Shown: one piece after another, positions 1 through 8,063 of the stretch
Numbering within the stretch: position 1 is the first letter of the stretch
Layout of the letters: each line of letters opens with the position of its first letter
NCBI RefSeq assembly: GCF_004331435.1
Contig: NZ_SJKA01000004.1
Location: 186,001 to 250,000 of the forward strand
Direction of reading: 5' to 3'
DNA length: 64,000 nucleotides
DNA from: Kribbella sindirgiensis
Lineage (GTDB): Bacteria > Actinomycetota > Actinomycetes > Propionibacteriales > Kribbellaceae
Made by a program: the position numbers and the translations under genes
The notes under the pieces: generated by a model
The model's database searches: none
Told to the model about the DNA's origin: nothing
What the model saw: the letters and a program-made list of their open reading frames with translations, nothing else

Positions 1-2
1 GC

Positions 3-1037
3 TCGATCAGCGGCCTGCGGACCTACGACCTGGACTCGCTGACGGTTCTCGCCGTCGGGACGGTCGCCTGGATCGCGTACGGGTGGCTGGTGCTGGCCGT
101 CGTACTCACGGCACTCGAGCAGATCCCGGGCGCGGTCGGCGCTCTCGCCGGAGCCATCGCGGGCCGGATCACCACCAAGACCGCCCGAGCCCTACTCCGC
201 TCCGGCCTCGGCGTAGCCGCCGTCACTCCCCTGACCGTCAGCGCGGCCCACGCCGCCCCCAGCGACACCGCCCACGTCCAGCAATGGACCAACCCCGCCA
301 CCACGAACAACTACCGCGCCACCGAACCCCGCTCGGCGGTCGAACTCGGCGGCTCCGAGACCGCGCCGGAGCAGGTCACCCGGCCGCGCGCCGACTATCG
401 CGCCACTGAGCCCGCGTCGACCGTGCAGCTCGGCGGCCAGGAGCCCGCCGTGCGCGGCACCGAGAGCACGGCCAACACCGACGACTACCGAGCGACCGAG
501 CCCCGCTCCACGGTCGAGCTGGGCAGCACGCCGCAGCCCAACCACCGCGCTACCGAGCCACCCTCCCAAGTCCACCTGACCGCCCCGACGACACCCGATG
601 AGGCCACCAGCCGCACGACCACGGACCGGCGTACGGCGTCTGGGCGGCCTGCAGCTCCCACCGACTCCCCGAAGAACGGGAATCACCTGCCCACGAACGG
701 AGAGAAGGGCGGGAACGACGCGCCCGTGGGCGGGCGGGCTCGGGTGGGGGTGCCGGATCGGCCGACGGCTGGTGCGCCGACCCGGTACACGGAACTGCGG
801 GCGGCCGTTCCCGTGCGGGTCGTCGTACGGAAAGGCGACTCGCTCTGGAGCCTCGCCGCCCGTGAACTCGGCCCGAGCGCGACCGCCGAAGCGATCGCCG
901 CCCGCTGGCCGGACTGGTACGCCGCGAACCGCCACGTGATCGGGAACGACCCCGACCTCATCCTCCCCGGGCAGGTACTCCGCATCCCGCCCGTACCCAC
1001 CGGCGACCACCTCCCGCCCCACTCCCAGGAGCAGTGA
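3..1037 (+). CDS. LysM-domain membrane-anchored cell-wall protein, 5' end outside window
   Basis: The reading frame is open from the window edge, so the N-terminus is missing; a GTG at 90 is a possible internal start but lies inside a hydrophobic stretch (around 45-115) that reads as a membrane segment. The middle is Pro/Thr/Ser-rich and low in complexity, with four RATEP-type repeats. The last 65 residues are a LysM domain (VRKGDSLWSLAAREL to GQVLRIPP, about 825-1005), which binds peptidoglycan or chitin GlcNAc. The layout suggests a membrane-anchored protein spanning the wall. The stop is one base before the next ATG, so it is in an operon with the Rv3235-family gene. The exact role is unknown. 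Confidence 0.85.
   Translation, partial: SISGLRTYDLDSLTVLAVGTVAWIAYGWLVLAVVLTALEQIPGAVGALAGAIAGRITTKTARALLRSGLGVAAVTPLTVSAAHAAPSDTAHVQQWTNPATTNNYRATEPRSAVELGGSETAPEQVTRPRADYRATEPASTVQLGGQEPAVRGTESTANTDDYRATEPRSTVELGSTPQPNHRATEPPSQVHLTAPTTPDEATSRTTTDRRTASGRPAAPTDSPKNGNHLPTNGEKGGNDAPVGGRARVGVPDRPTAGAPTRYTELRAAVPVRVVVRKGDSLWSLAARELGPSATAEAIAARWPDWYAANRHVIGNDPDLILPGQVLRIPPVPTGDHLPPHSQEQ
309..587 (+). repeat. four degenerate RATEP repeats in the LysM protein
   Basis: The core pattern (N/D)-(Y/H)-R-A-T-E-P-x-S-x-V-x-L begins near bases 309, 393, 483 and 540, giving spacings of 28, 30 and 19 codons. The core is kept at protein level while the bases differ (for example cgcgccaccgaa against cgagcgaccgag). 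That suggests selection on the peptide rather than recent DNA duplication. Confidence 0.85.
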
Positions 1038-1038
1038 C

Positions 1039-1917
1039 ATGAGCCAGCCCCACCGCCTCCAGCCGGAAGACCTCCCGCTGGAACACCCCCAGCCCACTGC
1101 TCCGCTCACCGCCGCCCCCACCCACCAGGACGCAACGGAGGCTCCCATGGCCGCCCCAACCACATCGCCTGCCCCTCACGCTGTCCCCACCGCCACAGAT
1201 GCCCCGACAACCAAGCCTGCAGCCGCTGACACTCCGGCTACTGGCACGCCGGTGGATGTGGTGGGGATGTTGGCTGCGGTGGCTCGGCCTCGGTTGGCGT
1301 CGGTTGTCGGGGGTGAGCACGCTGTGCCGGCGACCGCGCGTTACGCCGGCGAGCTGACCGATGGGGCGTTGGCGCTGCGGTTGCAGGCGATCACGCGCCT
1401 CGGTGTCGTGTCGGTGCCACCGTTGACCGCTGCTCCAGAAGAGGAGGACAGCGTGGTGCCGTCGGTTGCAGGCGTCACGCACTCGGTCGCGGCGCCTGGG
1501 CAACCTGACGGGGCCCAGGCGCCGCTCAAGCCAACCGACACCGCCCTCGCCAGGGCGGGGGTGCCGGGGGCGGGTCCGGTGTTGCCGGAGGTTCGGGTTT
1601 GGGGGGCTCGGTTGGCTCAGGCGGTTTCGGAGGTGCTGGCGGGGGATCGGCCGATTTCGCAGCTGGTGCGGTTCACCGACGACGTGGTGTTCATGGAGTT
1701 GAACCGGCGGGTGCGGATGCTCGGGATGAACTCGACCGCGGGCACTCGTGGCGCGAACGAGAAGAGCACCGTGCGTTCGGTGCGGGTGTTCATGCCGGAG
1801 CCGCGGATCGCCGAGGTCGCCGCGCATGTGCGGCACGGGCAGCGTTCGCGGGCGGTCGCGTTTCGGCTGGAGGTCCGCCGCAACCGCTGGGTCTGCACCG
1901 CACTCGAACTCGGGTAG
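1039..1917 (+). CDS. Rv3235-family conserved actinobacterial protein
   Basis: A 292-residue protein. The first 70 residues are Pro/Ala/Thr-rich and probably disordered. The last 100 residues form the conserved part (QLVRFTDDVVFMELNRR, then FMPEPRIAEVAAHV, ending RNRWVCTALELG), which I recognise as the Rv3235 family (DUF6459); its function is unknown. The ATG follows the LysM stop after one base, so the two are coupled. In M. tuberculosis Rv3235 lies close to secA1 (Rv3240c), whereas here secA begins about 18 kb further on, which marks an accessory insertion between them. Confidence 0.85.
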   Translation: MSQPHRLQPEDLPLEHPQPTAPLTAAPTHQDATEAPMAAPTTSPAPHAVPTATDAPTTKPAAADTPATGTPVDVVGMLAAVARPRLASVVGGEHAVPATARYAGELTDGALALRLQAITRLGVVSVPPLTAAPEEEDSVVPSVAGVTHSVAAPGQPDGAQAPLKPTDTALARAGVPGAGPVLPEVRVWGARLAQAVSEVLAGDRPISQLVRFTDDVVFMELNRRVRMLGMNSTAGTRGANEKSTVRSVRVFMPEPRIAEVAAHVRHGQRSRAVAFRLEVRRNRWVCTALELG

Positions 1918-2004
1918 AGCGCAATTTGATTGTGGGTATTTCGTCATCTGGCCGCTGCTGGGGCGGCGTACGGTGGCCGGGGTCGTCTGGTTCGGGGGAA
2001 TGGC

Positions 2005-2907
2005 ATGTTGCAGAGTGCGGCTGCGTGGCAGGTTGATGTGCGGGAGTTGACCGCGGCTGAGCGGGAGCGGGTTCTGCCCGCGGTACGTCGCCGGCGGTGG
2101 AGCGAGCGCGTGCGTGTGTTGTATCCGCTGGCGGTGCGCTACCACCGTGCTGCGAAGCGGCTGGAGTGGATGACGTCCAGGACGCCGTACGCCGGGACGC
2201 GCCAGGTGAACGACCTTCCGATCAGGATCAAGCGGCACAAGTCGTTGCTGTTGCGCCAACTCGGGGAGACCGAGATGTGGATGCAGCACAACAAGGTGAC
2301 GAATCTGAGGCTCGCCTGTGCACAGGTCGACGGGCTGGTGATCCGGCCGGGTGAGACGTTCTCCTTCAACAAGGTGGTCGGCAACGCGACCCGCCGCAAG
2401 GGCTACGTGAAGGGCATGCGCCTGTCGAACGGCCAGGCGAAGCCGGGTATCGGCGGCGGCATCTGCCAGCTGGCGAACCTGCTGCACTGGATGGTCCTGC
2501 ACTCGCCGTTGACCGTGACGCAGCGGTCCACGCACAGCTTCGACCCGTTCCCGGACAACGGGCGGGTACTGCCGTGGGGCGTGGGCTGCAGCATCGTCTA
2601 CAACTACGTGGACCTGCAGTTCCGCAACGACACCGACCAGGCGTTCCAGCTGCGCGTCGACGTCGGCGACCGCTATCTCGAGGGCGAGATCCGCGCCGAG
2701 GCCGACAGCGCGGAGTCGTACCGCGTGTTCGCCAAGGAAGAGCGGTTCCTCCGGGTCGGCGCGGACTACTTCCGGCGCAACGAGATCTGGCGGACCGTGA
2801 TCGATCGCCGCACGGGTACGCCGGTCCGCGACGAGCTGATCCGCGAGAACGTTGCCCTGGTCAAGTACCTGCCGGTCGACGTACCAGTCCTCGACGTCCT
2901 GCTCTGA
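2005..2907 (+). CDS. VanW family protein
   Basis: About 300 residues. I chose the ATG at 2005 because GGGGGAA (1994-2000) stands just before it; an upstream in-frame GTG at 1930 has no such site. The VanW domain is clear: LRLACAQVDGLVIRPGETFS, then FNKVVGNATRRKGYVKGM and GIGGGICQLANLLHWM, where GGGxCQ is the family signature. No signal peptide or membrane segment is seen. VanW is an accessory gene of some vancomycin-resistance clusters but its biochemical function is unknown, and most family members lie outside them. No vanA/B/H/X-like gene is present here, so resistance should not be inferred. Confidence 0.9.
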   Translation: MLQSAAAWQVDVRELTAAERERVLPAVRRRRWSERVRVLYPLAVRYHRAAKRLEWMTSRTPYAGTRQVNDLPIRIKRHKSLLLRQLGETEMWMQHNKVTNLRLACAQVDGLVIRPGETFSFNKVVGNATRRKGYVKGMRLSNGQAKPGIGGGICQLANLLHWMVLHSPLTVTQRSTHSFDPFPDNGRVLPWGVGCSIVYNYVDLQFRNDTDQAFQLRVDVGDRYLEGEIRAEADSAESYRVFAKEERFLRVGADYFRRNEIWRTVIDRRTGTPVRDELIRENVALVKYLPVDVPVLDVLL

Positions 2908-2908
2908 A

Positions 2909-3316
2909 TCACCCGAGCAGCGAGCACCCGTACTTCTCGAACAGCGCCGCCACATCCCCCGAGAACCCGCCGTGCAACTCGCGCAGCATCGCGTGGGTGG
3001 TCGACGACATCACCAGCACGTACCGCGCCGGCTCCTCGCCCGGGTTGCCGAACGTGTGCGGCACCCCGCGCGGCCCGACGATCCCGGACCCGGCCGGTAC
3101 GTCGTAGTCCTCGCCGTCGATCCGCATCCGCATCGTCCCGGACAGCACGTACCAGGCCTCGTCGTCGGTGTGATGCACATGCAGCGGCGCCTGCCACGCC
3201 ACCGCGTCCGACGTACGTCCCGCGGCCTCCCACTCGGCGAGAACGAGGCCGGATCCCTCCGGCGCGATCGTCCGCCCGAGCAGCGGAACCCCTGACAGGT
3301 CGTCACGTCGCGTCAC
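2909..3316 (-). CDS. cupin-domain protein
   Basis: A small (135-residue) single-domain cupin. Motif 1 is visible as HVHHTDDEAWYVLSG and motif 2 as PAGSGIVGPRGVPHTFGN; His, His, Glu and the later His are the usual metal ligands. I chose the GTG at 3316 because AGAGG (3321-3325) precedes it; a TTG at 3349 would overlap the control region shared with the divergent AraC-type gene. The C-terminus (MLRELHGGFSGDVAALFEKYGCSLLG) is cysteine-containing and lies outside the core barrel. Substrate unknown. Its stop lies two bases from the vanW-like stop (convergent). The adjacent regulator may control it. Confidence 0.85.
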   Translation of the reverse strand: MTRRDDLSGVPLLGRTIAPEGSGLVLAEWEAAGRTSDAVAWQAPLHVHHTDDEAWYVLSGTMRMRIDGEDYDVPAGSGIVGPRGVPHTFGNPGEEPARYVLVMSSTTHAMLRELHGGFSGDVAALFEKYGCSLLG

Positions 3317-3379
3317 AGGACCTCTTATGCCCCGAACGGCCAACAGCAAACTGTCGGCGGCGCGTAGCAGACTGGAGAG

Positions 3380-4087
3380 GTGACTGTAGCTGTCGAGCCG
3401 TACCGGGAGCGCCCGGCGCGCATCGCCGGCGCCGACCTGTGGACACGGACGGCGGAGGGCGGTGAGTACCGGATCCTCCCCGACGGCTGTATGGATCTGC
3501 TGCTGATGGACGACGACCTGATCGTCGCCGGTCCGGACAGTTGCGCCTGGACCGGCAGCGCGCCGCGGGGCACGCGGTACGCCGGGATCCGGTTCGCGCC
3601 GGGCGCCGCGCCGGGTTTCCTCGGCGTACCGGCCCGCGATTTGCTGAACCAGCGGGTCCGCCTCGCCGATCTGTGGTCGCCGAACCGCAGCCGGCGTCTA
3701 CTGGACCGAATCCGGGCAGCGCCCGACCGCGCGACAGCGCTCGACCTCGAGGTCGCGAAACTGCTCGAGGACCCCACCGACCGGCTGACCGCGCATGTAC
3801 TGCGCAGTGTCCGCGGCGGCCTGCTTCGCGGCACCGCCGGTGTCTCCCGTCTCGCGGCGACGATCGGTCTCAGCGAGCGGCAACTGCACCGGCGCTGCCT
3901 GGACGCCTTCGGCTACGGCCCGAAGACACTCGACCGGGTCCTGTGGATGAACGTTGCCCTCGACCACGCGCGCACCGGCCTCCCGCTCGCCGACGTCGCC
4001 GTACTCACCGGGTACGCCGACCAGGCGCACTTCACCCGCGATGTGAAAGCCCTCACCGGTCTGCCACCGAAGATCCTCTTGGGCTGA
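3380..4087 (+). CDS. AraC-family transcriptional regulator
   Basis: 235 residues. The N-terminal half (PYRERPARIAGADLWTRT, then ILPDGCMDLLLMDDD) matches the DUF6597 sensor domain typical of short AraC relatives. The C-terminal ~80 residues are an AraC double helix-turn-helix (GVSRLAATIGLSERQLHRRC, then LADVAVLTGYADQAHFTRDV). The GTG start has GGAG only two bases upstream, so it may be read inefficiently or from a leaderless transcript. It is divergent from the cupin gene across 63 bp, so the cupin and its own gene are the likely targets. Effector unknown. Confidence 0.88.
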   Translation: MTVAVEPYRERPARIAGADLWTRTAEGGEYRILPDGCMDLLLMDDDLIVAGPDSCAWTGSAPRGTRYAGIRFAPGAAPGFLGVPARDLLNQRVRLADLWSPNRSRRLLDRIRAAPDRATALDLEVAKLLEDPTDRLTAHVLRSVRGGLLRGTAGVSRLAATIGLSERQLHRRCLDAFGYGPKTLDRVLWMNVALDHARTGLPLADVAVLTGYADQAHFTRDVKALTGLPPKILLG

Positions 4088-4099
4088 CAAACTCTTCTC

Positions 4100-5125
4100 A
4101 TGACCGAAGTCGGTACGACGACGTTGCGGCACAACCCGCTCAACGCGGTGACGGCGAACGTCGAACGGGTGACGTACGCCGACGGGCGGACCGCCGTACG
4201 CAAGGAACTGCGGCGGCCGAGCGACTCATCCGGGCCGTGGGCGGCGTCGACCGAGCCGCGGCACTGGAACTACTGGCGCCGCGAACTCGAGGTCTACCGC
4301 GACGACGAGCTCCGCGACCAACTCGCCGACGCCGGACTGGTCCTCCCCGCCGCCGAGGTCGACGAGCGGCCTGACGGCGCCGTACTCCTGATGGACGACA
4401 TCGCCGGTACGCCGGGAACACACTTCAGCCTTGCGGAACACGCGGCGCTCGCCCGCGCCTGCGGCCGCTGGCAGGCCCGCCCCGCACCCGAACGGCCGTG
4501 GACGTCGACGGGCTTCCTGCGCGACTACTCGACGACCCGCGACGTCCCCTGGCAGCTGATGACCGACGACGCGGCCTGGCGGCAGCCGCTGATCCGCGAG
4601 ACCTGGCCGGCCGAACTGCGCGAAGCCTGGACCGGTCTGCTGGTCCATCGGGATGCACTGCTCGACCTCGTCGCGACCCTCCCGCGCGCCCGCTGCCACC
4701 TCGACTTCTGGGTGTCGAACGTGATCCAGCGGCCGACCGGTGAGCTCGCGCTGTTCGACTGGTCGTTCCTCGGTGACGGCGCGCTCGGCGAGGACATCGG
4801 CAACTACATCCCGGACGCGGTGTTCGACCTGTTCTGGCCGGCCGAGCGCCTTCCCGAGCTGGCCGAGACCTGCATCGCCAACTACCTCGACGGCTTGCAC
4901 GAGGCCGGCTGGCGCGGTGACCCGGACCAGGTGCGCCTGGCGGTGATGGCGTCCGGTGTGAAGTACGCCTGGCTGCTACCCGGCCTGCTGGGCCGGGCCG
5001 CGGACACGACGCACAACGCCTACCACCGCCAGGTCGACAGCCGGTACCTGTTCCACCAGCGTGGACAGGCCTTGCTGTTCGTTGCTGACTGGTGTGCCGA
5101 GGCGCTCAGCCGAGCACGACGGTGA
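4100..5125 (+). CDS. APH-fold phosphotransferase
   Basis: 341 residues. The kinase loop CHLDFWVSNVI (Brenner-type HxDxxxxN; here D is the catalytic base and N a metal ligand) is followed by LFDWSFLGDGALGEDIGNYI, where D is the second metal ligand. This is the aminoglycoside phosphotransferase/choline kinase fold, transferring phosphate from ATP to a small-molecule hydroxyl. The substrate cannot be read from sequence and antibiotic resistance should not be assumed. It starts 12 bases after the AraC-type stop and probably shares its transcript. Its 3' end overlaps the convergent Tat-exported gene by 20 bases. Confidence 0.85.
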   Translation: MTEVGTTTLRHNPLNAVTANVERVTYADGRTAVRKELRRPSDSSGPWAASTEPRHWNYWRRELEVYRDDELRDQLADAGLVLPAAEVDERPDGAVLLMDDIAGTPGTHFSLAEHAALARACGRWQARPAPERPWTSTGFLRDYSTTRDVPWQLMTDDAAWRQPLIRETWPAELREAWTGLLVHRDALLDLVATLPRARCHLDFWVSNVIQRPTGELALFDWSFLGDGALGEDIGNYIPDAVFDLFWPAERLPELAETCIANYLDGLHEAGWRGDPDQVRLAVMASGVKYAWLLPGLLGRAADTTHNAYHRQVDSRYLFHQRGQALLFVADWCAEALSRARR

Positions 5126-6998
5126 AACCTCCAGGTACGACAAGTGGCTTGCCGCGGGCAACCAGGCGGCCGCCGGAGTCGTACGTGTAGGCGTGCCCGC
5201 TAGCCGCGACCACGCGCGGACGGGTATCAACGCTGACCAGCAACGTCGCCGTACCGATCCGGAAGCTACTGATCGTTGGCAGCAGCAGTACTGCGTCAAG
5301 CTGAGCTGTACCCGTCGACTGCACGCTGAGGGTGGTCGCGTTGGCAGGGAGCGGGTTGGCGAGTGTCAGCGGCTGAAGCGCGCCAGGTGCGGCCGAAATG
5401 CCTTGCGGGCCGCAGACGTGCACCAGTGTGCCCAGAGTGCGGCCGCCGCTCGTCCAGGTGGTCCGAGCCGGCGTAGGTGTGTCAACGAGGTTGACGACCG
5501 GGAGAACCAGCCGTGGCTGCGCCGACGGTGGCACGGTCCACGTCGCCGTACCGTCGACGGAGAGGTAGGACCCGTTGCTCCATTGGGATTCTCCGGTCCA
5601 CGCCGAGGGTGGTACGACGACCGCACCGCCCGTGGCCGTCTCCGCTTCGACGACCTGCAGCCCGTCGTACGCCGATGCGCCCGACAGGCGGGTGATGTCC
5701 GGGCGGGCGTCGAGGGCGAGCATCGAGAGCTGACCGTGGATCGTCGACTCGGCGCCGGAGTTGCGGTTGATCACGCCGTCGCCCGAGATGCCGTCGTACG
5801 TGCGGCCGGTGGTCGCGTCGTACATGGGTTGGCCGGCGCGGTTGGCGCCGAAATACCAGGCGGCGACGAAGGCGGCGAGGTGTTTCTGGCCGGGGCGGTC
5901 GATCGCGAGCAGCGCCTGCAGGCGGGCGTCGACGCCGTACGCGATCTGGGAGCGGTCGATCGGCGCCGGAAGCCAGCCGTTGTCGGGTCCGCCGGCGGTG
6001 AGCAGGAGCGGGGTGAAGCCGGCCGTGTCACCGATCGCCGCGGTCAGGAAAACGTTTTCGTCGAGCGTGGCCGCCGCGGCGGCGAGGGCCGAGGACATCT
6101 GGGCGCCCCAGGCGTGCCAGTCGGAGATCGACTCGCCCCAGGGCAGGAGCGCGCGGAACGGCCACTCACGGGTCGAGCCGGCCTGCATCTGGGCGATGCC
6201 CTCGGCGAACCGCGTGAGGGCTCGACGGGCGCGCGGAGATCCGCCGGCGGCGACGTACGCCGAGAGACCGAGGACCGCTTCGGAGGTGGCGTCCGCGCCG
6301 TTCACGATCAGCCACGCGGGCAGGCGGCGGCCGTCGACGACGTTGTACTGGCCGTAGCGGATCAGCACCTGGCGTTCGAGAGCAGCGATCGCCAACTCGA
6401 GGCGATCCCGGAGGAAGCCGGCGAACGCTCGATCGGTACGGCGGAAAACGTCGTACCCCTCCCCCAACGCCCAGACGGTCCGCGCCAGCCAGTACGACGG
6501 CCCGGAGTCGGAAGGATCGGGAAGCTCGACCGGCTCGGCGCTCGGGTTGAGGGTGCCGTCGGGCTGCATCCACAGCACGACGTTTCCGTTCGGCGACTGC
6601 AGGAACGTGAGGGCCCGCAGCAGGTCCCGGGCGGTCTGCAGCGAAGGCGCCTGGTGGAAGAGTTTCCAGTGCCGCAGGTAGACGACGGCGGCCCGCGCGA
6701 TGTCGTCCGCGTTGTACGCGCCTTGTCCGTAGGTGTTCGTCGCCGGGTCGTAGGTCCCACCACCGATCCGGCGGTACGAGCCGTCCGCCTGGTGGTCGGC
6801 GTACGTCCACAGAACGCCCAGCGGCCCGGACCCGTAGGTCGTGTGGCCCGCGGCGGCAGGAGGCGAGACCGACGCGCGGAGGAAGTCGAGGTGGGCGAGA
6901 TTGGTCAGGCGAGTGGTGGCAGCAGCGGGAAGAGTAACTGTCGAGGCGGCGGCCACCGCGAGTGCTCCGCCGAGGACGGTGCGGCGGGTCAGGTTCAT
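5106..6998 (-). CDS. Tat-exported protein with alpha/alpha-barrel-like and beta-sandwich parts, function unknown
   Basis: 630 residues. It begins with a twin-arginine signal (TRRTVLGGALAVAAAS) with an Ala cleavage region near residue 27. Residues ~35-410 are helical, with repeated aromatic/Asp patterns (GPSYWLARTVWALGEGYDVF, DWHAWGAQMSSALAAA, YDGISGDGVINRNSGAESTI) resembling six-hairpin (alpha/alpha)6 glycoside hydrolases or lyases. Residues ~430-630 are beta-rich (GSYLSVDGTATWTVPPSAQP), like a carbohydrate-binding or cellulase Ig-like sandwich. I cannot assign a family. It is the last gene of the lacI operon; its ATG overlaps the GH130 stop (ATGA). That context suggests it acts outside the cell on the same glycan. 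Confidence 0.7.
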   Translation of the reverse strand: MNLTRRTVLGGALAVAAASTVTLPAAATTRLTNLAHLDFLRASVSPPAAAGHTTYGSGPLGVLWTYADHQADGSYRRIGGGTYDPATNTYGQGAYNADDIARAAVVYLRHWKLFHQAPSLQTARDLLRALTFLQSPNGNVVLWMQPDGTLNPSAEPVELPDPSDSGPSYWLARTVWALGEGYDVFRRTDRAFAGFLRDRLELAIAALERQVLIRYGQYNVVDGRRLPAWLIVNGADATSEAVLGLSAYVAAGGSPRARRALTRFAEGIAQMQAGSTREWPFRALLPWGESISDWHAWGAQMSSALAAAAATLDENVFLTAAIGDTAGFTPLLLTAGGPDNGWLPAPIDRSQIAYGVDARLQALLAIDRPGQKHLAAFVAAWYFGANRAGQPMYDATTGRTYDGISGDGVINRNSGAESTIHGQLSMLALDARPDITRLSGASAYDGLQVVEAETATGGAVVVPPSAWTGESQWSNGSYLSVDGTATWTVPPSAQPRLVLPVVNLVDTPTPARTTWTSGGRTLGTLVHVCGPQGISAAPGALQPLTLANPLPANATTLSVQSTGTAQLDAVLLLPTISSFRIGTATLLVSVDTRPRVVAASGHAYTYDSGGRLVARGKPLVVPGGFTVVLG

Positions 6999-8053
6999 GT
7001 CAACCGGTCCAATCTGGCGACACCGATCGCGGCGTCGGCCATGCCGTAGAAGACGTAGTGCACGCCGTCGACCTCTTCGATAGCAGTCGGGAAAACAACG
7101 TTTCCTACCGTTCCGACTTTTTCCGCTTCGGTTTCCGGGACCATCAGGGGTTCGGTGGTCCGGGCAACGACCCGGGTGACGTCGTCGGGGTCGAGGATCA
7201 GCGCTCCCGCCGCGTAGCAGACCTTCTGCGTGGTGGGGTCGAAGCCTTCCGGCTGCTCGCCGGTGACGCCGTGGTGGATGACGAGCCAGCCTTCGGGGAC
7301 CCGCAGCGGGGCCGGACCGGCGCCGATCTTCAACTCCTCGAAGGGGTACTCCGACATCGCCACCAGCCGGTGCTGACGCAGGTGGACGAGGTTCCGCAGA
7401 TCGGCCTCGACGGCCGCGACGGGGACGAACGACACCCAGATCCCCGGCCGGTCGTCGGTGACACCCGCCGGCAGGTGCACGCCCTCGCCCTCACGGAACC
7501 ATCCGAGATCCCACATCGGCCGGTGCAGCATCGCGTACGCCGGTTCGCCGTCCGGACCCGGCACCGGCTCGGGGAAGAAAACGGTGTCCTTGTTCGGGAA
7601 CAGGTTGAGGTCGGTGTCCAGATCGGGCTGGTACTCGAAGTGCAGCGGACCCAACCGCCGCCACTCCCGAAGATCCGACGACACCGCGAGGGCCGGCTTC
7701 GGCCCGAGCGGACCGTAGGCGACGTAGGTCATCACGTGCAGCCCGAGGGACGGAACGAACGTGACGCGCGGATCCTCCACGCCGGCGTTGTTCGTGCCGC
7801 GCTCCCAGCCCTCGTCCGGTGCGAGCACGACACCTTCGCGCCGGACACCGACCGGTACGCCGTCCTCGAGTTCGACGGCGGCCAGGCCGACCCGTGACAC
7901 GTTGCCGTTAGCAACCAGTCGGGGCAGCAGGTACAGCTGACCGTCCGGCGTGTGCCCGGTGGCGGGGTTGAGCACCCCCTCGGCCTCCAGGTTGTTGCCC
8001 GGCTCGGCCGTCATCAGCACGCCGACGCGAGTAAGGGTGTAGGGAACAGTCAC
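6995..8053 (-). CDS. GH130 family glycosidase/phosphorylase
   Basis: 352 residues, the usual length for GH130, a five-bladed beta-propeller acting on beta-mannosides (mostly as inverting phosphorylases releasing mannose 1-phosphate, some as hydrolases). GVEDPRVTF (residues 91-99) is the conserved ExDPR-like element and FPNKDTVFFPEPV lies in the active-site half. No signal peptide, so cytoplasmic. GTG start with AAAGG six bases upstream. It lies ten bases after the permease stop and overlaps the next gene by ATGA, placing it inside the importer operon. A mannoside phosphorylase is the likeliest role, but the subfamily (phosphorylase or hydrolase) is undetermined. Confidence 0.85.
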   Translation of the reverse strand: MTVPYTLTRVGVLMTAEPGNNLEAEGVLNPATGHTPDGQLYLLPRLVANGNVSRVGLAAVELEDGVPVGVRREGVVLAPDEGWERGTNNAGVEDPRVTFVPSLGLHVMTYVAYGPLGPKPALAVSSDLREWRRLGPLHFEYQPDLDTDLNLFPNKDTVFFPEPVPGPDGEPAYAMLHRPMWDLGWFREGEGVHLPAGVTDDRPGIWVSFVPVAAVEADLRNLVHLRQHRLVAMSEYPFEELKIGAGPAPLRVPEGWLVIHHGVTGEQPEGFDPTTQKVCYAAGALILDPDDVTRVVARTTEPLMVPETEAEKVGTVGNVVFPTAIEEVDGVHYVFYGMADAAIGVARLDRLT

Positions 8054-8063
8054 AGGAAACCTT

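Noticed and set aside
2005..2907. vancomycin resistance from the VanW match
   Set aside because: VanW alone is not a resistance determinant; no ligase, dehydrogenase, dipeptidase or VanRS is nearby.
958..2955. 665-codon minus-strand open frame over the LysM, Rv3235 and vanW genes
   Set aside because: No recognisable domain; the plus-strand genes have known families and coupled starts.
4100..5125. aminoglycoside resistance from the APH fold
   Set aside because: The fold covers many metabolite kinases and no substrate-specific residues could be recognised.
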